NCBI GenBank assembly: GCA_021847345.1
Contig: JAJZTW010000008.1
Coordinates: forward strand, 17,114 to 75,593
Length of the DNA stretch: 58,480 bases
Reading direction: 5' to 3'
Source: Pseudomonadota bacterium
GTDB taxonomy: Bacteria > Pseudomonadota > Gammaproteobacteria > Burkholderiales > Burkholderiaceae_C
Part shown: positions 53,403 through 58,480 of the stretch, piece after piece
Numbering within the stretch: position 1 is the stretch's first letter
Layout: every line of letters begins with the position of its first letter
Position numbers and translations under genes: made by a program
Notes under the pieces: generated by a model
Told to the model about the DNA's origin: nothing
Database searches by the model: none
Seen by the model: only the letters and a program-made list of their open reading frames with translations

Positions 53403-53748
53403 CGCGAGCGCTACCCATCCTTTGCACGCCGCGGTCGCCGGCAGCGCGGCGTCAGGGCCATGGGTACGCACCGTTACAACTACGCAGCATGGGCCGAGCG
53501 GCACGCTGTCGGCAATGTGCCGGCCCGGATCGTTCCGTGACGGAACCCATCCTTGCGAGTTTCCTGTTGCGCGCTCGGGGCGTACGAAGCCATGGGGCCC
53601 CCTCCGTGGCGCGGCACGTTGCAGCTTGCTGCCCGCGCGTATCCGCGCGCAGGCGACTCGGCAGTACACAAGTGATCCAGCCTGACTCCTGGCTGGAACT
53701 CATCGGCCACGCCGCGCTCCGCGGCACTCCCCGTCCCAGGTGATGCAC
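53403..53748. other. Intergenic region before the glycosidase-lectin lipoprotein
   Basis: About 346 bp. GTTCCG-TGA-CGGAAC at 53532-53546 is a perfect 6-bp inverted repeat that could be a regulator site. No clear -35/-10 pair was found. AGGTGA at 53738-53743 lies 5 nt before the ATG at 53749. No gene is supported here. Confidence 0.4.
53532..53546. promoter_or_regulatory. Perfect inverted repeat, possible operator
   Basis: GTTCCG-TGA-CGGAAC, about 200 bp before the glycosidase gene. The dyad suits a dimeric regulator. Its arms differ from the similar dyad at 21247-21261, though the spacer is the same. Confidence 0.35.
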
Positions 53749-55950
53749 ATGGTCTCCAAGCCCCTCGCGATCCTCGGCGTCCTGTGCCTGCTCACTGCGC
53801 TGGGCGGTTGTGGAGGAGGAGGCGGCGGCGGCGCAGGGGCCGGGGTAGCTGCCGGAGGCGCCGGAGGAGCGAGCGCCGCGGTCACGCCGTCCAGCCCGGT
53901 TCTGCAGTGGGCCACACCCGCGGCGATCACCTACGGCACGGCCCTGGGCGCGTCCCAGCTCGACGCCACGTCCGGAACTCCCGGTCAGTTCACCTACTTT
54001 CCGCCCAGCGGCACGGTGCTGAGTGCCGGCACGCATACCTTGACGGTCACGTTCACGCCGACCGATTCTGTCGATTATTCCGCGGCGCAGGACGCGGTGA
54101 CCCTGGTCGTGAACCCGCCATCGACCGGAACGACGGGCGCGAGTGTCAGCATCGATGTCGCCTCGTCCCAGGGCAGCGTCCCTGCGCAGGGTTATGGCGT
54201 GGACTCGGTCGTCCGAGACCAGTACATGACGACCCCCGGCCTTGGAGCCTCGCTGGAAGCGGGGGGCTTCAACACCATCCGTTACCCCGGCGGATCGATT
54301 GGCGACAAATTCAATTTCATCAGCGACAGCAACCAGAGCGTGAACGACGGCGCGCAGTTCGCGCCCGGAGACACTTTCAACAACTGGATTTCCGACCTGC
54401 TTCAGCCCTCCGGAGCACAGGGGTTGATCGTGATCAATTACGGATCGAACCCGACGAATGACGGCCCGGCCCCCGTGAGCGAAGCCGCAGCCTGGGTACA
54501 GGACGCGGACATTGCCCACAACTACGGAATTCTCTACTGGGAGATCGGCAACGAAATCTACGGAAACGGTTACTACGCCAACTATGACTGGGAATACGAT
54601 CTGCATGTCCTGGATCAAACCGCAGCAAACCGCGTGGGAAATCCCGCGCTCTCCCCGACCGCGTACGGAACCAATGCCGCGGCCTTCATACGCGCGATGA
54701 AGGCGGTCGATCCAAATATCAAATGCGGTGTATTCCTCAGCACGTCCCCGTGGGCGCTGAATTGGAACCAGGACGTCCTGAGCGCCATCTCCCAGGGGTT
54801 GCAGGGCAGTGGCTACGCGCTGGACTTCGTGATTCTTCACTGGTATCCGAAGGGAACCGATGCACAGGTGCTGGCATCCACGGCAACCATTCAGTCGCAG
54901 GTTGCACAGGTTCGCTCCGACATCCAGCAATACTACACACTCGGCAATGCAAGCCAGCTTCAGCTCCTCGTGACCGAAAGCGCCACACCGACCACCGGAG
55001 GAATCTTTCCCTATCTGTTCACCACCGACGAGTTTCTCACCTGGTTCGAGCAGGGGGCATCGAACGTGGAGTATCAGCAATTGCACAGCGGCGTCTACCA
55101 GGACTCGGCGAGCAATACACCGATGGGTCCGTGGTATGGCGTGCAGTTCGACTCCACCATTGCACGCCCCGGAGACCGTATGGTGGCTGCCACGTCTTCC
55201 AACCCGCTGCTTCGCGTACATGGAGTGCGACGCTCGGACGGACAGGTCGGCGTGGTGCTGATCAACGAGGATCCAAGCAACGACACCACCGTTTCGGTCA
55301 GCGTCTCGGGTGCGACGCTGGCCTCGAGCGGAACCGAATACACGTTCGGGAACGCCGATTTCCCGTCGGGCGCGCAGAGCCCGAACCAGGGGATCAGCCC
55401 CCAGGCGATCGGCGGAGTCGGCAACACCTTCACCGTGACGGTACCGGCGTATTCCACGGTTGCGCTGCTGATCCCGGAGAGCGCGGTCAATACAGCCAAC
55501 CTGGTGGCGGACGGCAACTATGTGATCATGAACAGCCAGACCGGGCTTGCACTGGACGATTACCAGTCGAGCAAATCCGTCGGCACGTTCATGGACATGA
55601 TGCCCGCAACGGGTGGCAGCAACCAGCTCTGGACGTTGACGAATCTCGGCAGCAATGACGTGGAGCTGCTCAACGCCGACAGCGGCCTGGCGCTGACGGT
55701 GTATCAGAGTTCGACCAGCCCCGGTGCCCGGATCGACCAGGAGAGCTGGACAGGGGCGAGCAGTCAGATCTGGACCGTCGTGAACGTCAGCAACGGCTAT
55801 TACGAGCTGATCAACAAACAAAGCGGGCTGGCACTGGGCGTTCCCGCCGCCAGCTCGGTCGGTGGAGCCAGCTCGCTGTTCAACGGGACAGGGCTGGATC
55901 AGGAGCCGGTCACGGGGGCCGCCGACCAACGATGGTCCTTCTTCAACTGA
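53749..55950 (+). CDS. Lipoprotein glycosidase with Ig-like and ricin-type lectin domains
   Basis: A 733-residue lipoprotein. The lipobox LGGCGGGG is followed by a poly-Gly/Ala tether. A bacterial Ig-like repeat follows (about 45-125, YGTALGASQLDATSGTPG, then LSAGTHTLTVTFTPTDSVDY). A glycoside-hydrolase-like TIM barrel (about 130-460) has WEIGNEIYG with E269 as probable acid/base and LLVTES with E410 as probable nucleophile, a clan GH-A pattern close to arabinofuranosidase/GH39/GH51-type enzymes. A beta-sandwich follows (about 460-580), then a ricin-type beta-trefoil (about 585-733) with QLWTLTN, QIWTVVN and QRWSFFN repeats. GC is lower than its neighbours. Start: ATG at 53749 has AGGTGA 5 nt upstream; GTG 53740 and ATG 53743 are alternatives. 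Exact GH family and substrate are unknown. Confidence 0.82.
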   Translation: MVSKPLAILGVLCLLTALGGCGGGGGGGAGAGVAAGGAGGASAAVTPSSPVLQWATPAAITYGTALGASQLDATSGTPGQFTYFPPSGTVLSAGTHTLTVTFTPTDSVDYSAAQDAVTLVVNPPSTGTTGASVSIDVASSQGSVPAQGYGVDSVVRDQYMTTPGLGASLEAGGFNTIRYPGGSIGDKFNFISDSNQSVNDGAQFAPGDTFNNWISDLLQPSGAQGLIVINYGSNPTNDGPAPVSEAAAWVQDADIAHNYGILYWEIGNEIYGNGYYANYDWEYDLHVLDQTAANRVGNPALSPTAYGTNAAAFIRAMKAVDPNIKCGVFLSTSPWALNWNQDVLSAISQGLQGSGYALDFVILHWYPKGTDAQVLASTATIQSQVAQVRSDIQQYYTLGNASQLQLLVTESATPTTGGIFPYLFTTDEFLTWFEQGASNVEYQQLHSGVYQDSASNTPMGPWYGVQFDSTIARPGDRMVAATSSNPLLRVHGVRRSDGQVGVVLINEDPSNDTTVSVSVSGATLASSGTEYTFGNADFPSGAQSPNQGISPQAIGGVGNTFTVTVPAYSTVALLIPESAVNTANLVADGNYVIMNSQTGLALDDYQSSKSVGTFMDMMPATGGSNQLWTLTNLGSNDVELLNADSGLALTVYQSSTSPGARIDQESWTGASSQIWTVVNVSNGYYELINKQSGLALGVPAASSVGGASSLFNGTGLDQEPVTGAADQRWSFFN

Positions 55951-56086
55951 GCGGAAGTCGACCTGCTCCCCCGGGGCCGAATTCGGCTGACGCACGCACG
56001 GCGCGCCGGGCTGGCGCAGCGCATGACGGGGCTCGACGATTGCACCTGCGTCAGCAGCGCCGCATGGCCTCGGCAACAATCGCGGG

Positions 56087-57019
56087 ATGAACTTCGCAAT
56101 CCTGTTGTTCGGTGCCTCTCTGCTGGGGCTGGGCGGCGTGCTGGTGCGCCTTGCGGGCGACGTGGGCGTGGGCCCGTTCGGCAGCGCCTTCTGGCGCATG
56201 GCGCTGGCCTCGGTGGTGCTGGTGGCCTGGGCTGTGGGGCGGCAGTTGCGCAGCGCGCGCCGACCGATGGCCGCCCACCCTGTCGAGGCCGAGCTCGACC
56301 CCGCGCTGGAGCAACCCGCCGCGGCCATGCCGGTGTGGCTGCACGCGTGGTCGCGCCCGGCGCTGATCGCAGTGGCCTCGTGCATGTTCGCGGGCGACCT
56401 GATCCTCTACCACCTGGGGCTGTTCTGGACCACGGTGGCCAACGCCACGCTGGAATCCAACCTCGCCCCGGTGGTCATCACCATCGCACTCTGGGTCATG
56501 ACGGGTGCCGCGCCACGCCCGATGTTTCTGCTCGGCATGGGCACTGCGCTGGTCGGTGCGATGACCATGATCGGCGCCCACCTGGGCCACGGCACGGCGC
56601 TGCTGGGCGACATCTGCGGCCTGAGCTCGGCGCTGTTCTATGCCGCCTACCAGCTCAGCGTGCAGCAGGCGCGCCAGCGCCTGGAGACCCTGCCGCTGAT
56701 GGCGTGGGTCAGTTCCTGCGCGGCGCTCGCACTGCTGCCTTTCGCACTGGGCGAGGGCCGCTTCCTGCCGACGGCTCCCATCGGTTGGCTCTGGCTGGCG
56801 GGGTTGGCGCTGCTGGTGCAGATCGGAGGCCAGGTCGTGGTGGCGCATGCCATCAAGCACCTCCCGCCGCGCCTGGCTTCCGTCGGGTTGCTGATGCAAC
56901 CCGCGACCGCGGCGGTGTATGCGTGGATCATCCTGGGGCAGGCGATGAGTGCGGTGCAGATCGGCGGAGCGGTGTTGGCGTTGGGGGGCATTTACCTGGC
57001 GCGGCGCGCAGGAGGATGA
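56087..57019 (+). CDS. EamA/DMT-superfamily exporter
   Basis: A 310-residue inner-membrane protein of about ten helices, two EamA repeats. The first repeat starts GLGGVLVRLAGDVGVGP and has FWRMALASVVLV; the junction has LILYHLGLFWTTVANATLESNLAPVVITI; the second repeat is about 165-300, with GDICGLSSALFYAAYQLSV and LPPRLASVGLLMQPATAAVYAW. It probably exports amino acids or other metabolites, but the substrate cannot be assigned. A charged loop at 60-85 separates the second and third helices. It converges on the final gene. Confidence 0.87.
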   Translation: MNFAILLFGASLLGLGGVLVRLAGDVGVGPFGSAFWRMALASVVLVAWAVGRQLRSARRPMAAHPVEAELDPALEQPAAAMPVWLHAWSRPALIAVASCMFAGDLILYHLGLFWTTVANATLESNLAPVVITIALWVMTGAAPRPMFLLGMGTALVGAMTMIGAHLGHGTALLGDICGLSSALFYAAYQLSVQQARQRLETLPLMAWVSSCAALALLPFALGEGRFLPTAPIGWLWLAGLALLVQIGGQVVVAHAIKHLPPRLASVGLLMQPATAAVYAWIILGQAMSAVQIGGAVLALGGIYLARRAGG

Positions 57020-57061
57020 TGCGACCCGCGGCATCACCCTGCCGGGAGCGCGATGTCGCGG

Positions 57062-58480
57062 TCAGACGCTTTCGACGAAGTCATGCAAGATGGCGAGTGC
57101 GCGTGGCCGCAGCGCGTGGCGGTGCATGGGGTGATCCATGCCGGGCACTTCCACGCAACGCACTCCCATGCGGCTGGTCAGCCTGGCCAGGCTGCGTGCC
57201 ATCCGAGTGCGCAGGTAGACCACGCCGGGGTCCGACTCGGCGTACAGCATGAGAATGGCGATTCCGTCCTTGCGCAGGCGCCGGAGCCAGCGATCCGCGT
57301 GCGGGCGCAGGCCGAAGAAGTCGAGCAGTGACCACAAACCCCATCGACCCCCCAGGGCTTCCCGACGGGCAGCTCCTGGCTTGCGGAATTGAGCGAGCGC
57401 AATAGGCGTCGGATCACCGGGGCGCCAATACAGTTGCGGGTTGATCGCGGCGACGGCATCGGCCCCTGCCGACGAAGCACTGTGCAAGGCGATCCATGCG
57501 CTGGCGCAAAGCCCCAGCAGGACGACCTTGCGATATCCCCGTTGGCGCGCAAAGCGCACGATGTTGCCGATGTCGACCGTATGTGCGGGGTCGTACAGGC
57601 GCAGCGCCCGAGGTGGGTCGCGCAGCGGGCTTTCGCCCAGGCCGTTGAAGTCCGCGCGTAGCGCGGCCAGACCGGGCCGCGCCAGGGCTCGCGAGAACTC
57701 CACCCAGAGTCTTCCCGGCCCCACGTGGTGCTCCAGGCCGGCGTTCAGGAACACGAGCAGCTTGTCCGGGTGGTGGCGCTCCGCGGTCTCGCAAAGCACG
57801 CCGTGCAGCCCATCAGGCTCGATGCGTACGAAGCGCTCGACGAGCTCTGCATCCGTGACCTCCCGGCGCAAGCGCGCCAGCTCGCGTGGGGCCGCGCAAG
57901 CCACCGGCGCCGCCGCGCCGGCATCGGCGCTCTCGGCGAACCTCATGCGCAGCAGCTCGAGCGTCGGTGTGGGCAGCTCGGCCTCCTCGGCGGCGCGGTC
58001 GATGACCTTCTCGATGCTGCTGTCGGCACGGGCCTCGACCTTTGCCCCCGCAACGCTCCATTGCTGCGCGAGGGCGGCACAGTCGCTGCGTTCAGGGCGG
58101 TGCAGGAGCAAGACCTTGCACCCTGGTGCGTCGAGCTTGAGCAGGTTCAGTTCGGCAATGTCGGCCAGGGTGTTCGCGCTGTGCACGGTTCCGGCGACAC
58201 TCGTGAACCCCTCGTCGCCTTCGCTCGCGGGCGATGCGGCTCCCACCGTGGGAGCGTTGGGTGACGAAGACGGCGCAGGGGGCGCGCTGACCTCCTCCCC
58301 CGCGGTCTTGCCCGGGCTGGGCGCGGCGACCAGTTGCAGCCCGCGCACGAAGCGTCGCCCATTCACGACAGGGTCCCACAGGATGAGTTCGTCCAGCCAT
58401 GCCCGCTGAGCCTGCGTCGCATAGGTCGCGGCAAGGCTGGCACCGAGGCGCAGGCCGAGCAGGCTGAGCTTGCGCACACC
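57062..58480 (-). CDS. Double alpha/beta-hydrolase protein, 5' end outside the window
   Basis: At least 472 residues with no start inside the window; the codon at 58475-58477 is a GTG that is probably internal. Two hydrolase-like parts are visible. The first ends KLSLLGLRLGASLA...LILWDPVVNGRRFVRGLQ, the end of an exosortase-associated hydrolase-like fold. A Pro/Ser-rich linker follows. The second starts LLVFLNAGLEHHVGPGRLWVEFSRALA...ADFNGLGESP, has VVLLGLCASAWIAL at the nucleophile elbow and ends VPGMDHPMHRHALRPRAL with a likely catalytic His. The elbow reads G-L-C-A-S, not G-x-S-x-G, so activity is uncertain. Such pairs often accompany exopolysaccharide loci. Confidence 0.72.
   Translation of the reverse strand, partial: GVRKLSLLGLRLGASLAATYATQAQRAWLDELILWDPVVNGRRFVRGLQLVAAPSPGKTAGEEVSAPPAPSSSPNAPTVGAASPASEGDEGFTSVAGTVHSANTLADIAELNLLKLDAPGCKVLLLHRPERSDCAALAQQWSVAGAKVEARADSSIEKVIDRAAEEAELPTPTLELLRMRFAESADAGAAAPVACAAPRELARLRREVTDAELVERFVRIEPDGLHGVLCETAERHHPDKLLVFLNAGLEHHVGPGRLWVEFSRALARPGLAALRADFNGLGESPLRDPPRALRLYDPAHTVDIGNIVRFARQRGYRKVVLLGLCASAWIALHSASSAGADAVAAINPQLYWRPGDPTPIALAQFRKPGAARREALGGRWGLWSLLDFFGLRPHADRWLRRLRKDGIAILMLYAESDPGVVYLRTRMARSLARLTSRMGVRCVEVPGMDHPMHRHALRPRALAILHDFVESV

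Noticed and set aside
53532..53546. Shared regulon between the dyads at 53532 and 21247
   Set aside because: Only arm length and the TGA spacer agree; the arm sequences differ, so a common regulator is not supported.
51147..53669. Long minus-strand frame opposite the Kef-type antiporter
   Set aside because: Gln/His-rich shadow typical of antisense of Leu/Ala-rich membrane proteins.
53403..53748. Insertion-sequence ends around the low-GC glycosidase gene
   Set aside because: No terminal inverted repeats, target duplication, tRNA or integrase gene was seen on either side, so transfer is inferred only from composition.
53452..56385. Long minus-strand frame opposite the glycosidase lipoprotein
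   Set aside because: The plus-strand product has an ordered lipobox, Ig, GH and lectin layout. The antisense product has none.

Overview
The window is GC-rich, densely coded bacterial chromosome. Gene content and order point to an autotrophic or facultatively autotrophic betaproteobacterium, probably Burkholderiales (a Thiomonas- or Rubrivivax-like lineage). The order leuS-lptE-holA, the metX-metW pair with overlapping ATGA, the YhdP/GlnE divergence and a chromosomal cbb (Calvin-Benson-Bassham) cluster with a divergent cbbR are the main reasons. The assignment is inference from gene order; no rRNA or other species marker is present. No tRNA, rRNA, CRISPR array, transposase or phage gene was recognised.

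Layout. 1-427: a 210-bp tandem repeat cut by the window edge, then GC-rich hairpins, all 3' of mtnN. 428-3991 (minus): MTA/SAH nucleosidase, glycerophosphodiesterase, a small membrane protein, a PEBP-family protein and a CDF metal exporter. 4327-8635 (plus): a two-domain NitT/TauT-type ABC permease, its ATPase with a C-terminal AAA-associated domain, and an MGDG-synthase-like glycosyltransferase, tightly coupled. A convergent ferritin-like diiron protein follows, then an OmpA-type lipoprotein, a nitrilase-family amidohydrolase and the giant AsmA-like YhdP. 15710-20197 (plus): glnE, transaldolase, rsmE.

20118-30673 is the metabolic core. cbbR (minus) diverges from cbbF(fbp)-cbbP(prkB)-cbbT(tkt)-cbbZ(gph)-gap-pgk-cbbA(fba)-cbbY. 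These genes cover regeneration of ribulose bisphosphate, the reduction of 3-phosphoglycerate and the disposal of side products. RuBisCO genes and cbbX are not in the window. The cbbR-cbbF gap holds a CbbR-type TNA-N7-TNA box, a sigma70-like promoter and a leader of about 300 nt with two inverted repeats.

31012-32418 encodes an unrecognised exported protein whose C-terminal part looks like a cyanovirin-N (CVNH) lectin module. 32524-38851 (minus) runs cytochrome c, LOG-family protein, ExbD/TolR, leuS, lptE, holA. metX-metW and folE converge on a shared hairpin. A fatty acid hydroxylase and a Tat-type beta-propeller form a pair. 43923-46370 is a cluster of small secreted proteins and lipoproteins (Pro/Tyr-rich, glycine zipper, Cys-rich). 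Then come PBP1A, a TlpA-like thioredoxin, an MFS transporter and a Kef-type antiporter. A large lipoprotein glycosidase with Ig-like and ricin-type lectin domains has visibly lower GC than its neighbours. The window ends with a DMT exporter and a double alpha/beta hydrolase cut by the right edge.

The best leads for new biology are the cbb leader, the CVNH protein, the atypical lectin-glycosidase, the left-edge repeats and the ABC/glycosyltransferase operon. None is proven to be a new system from sequence alone.
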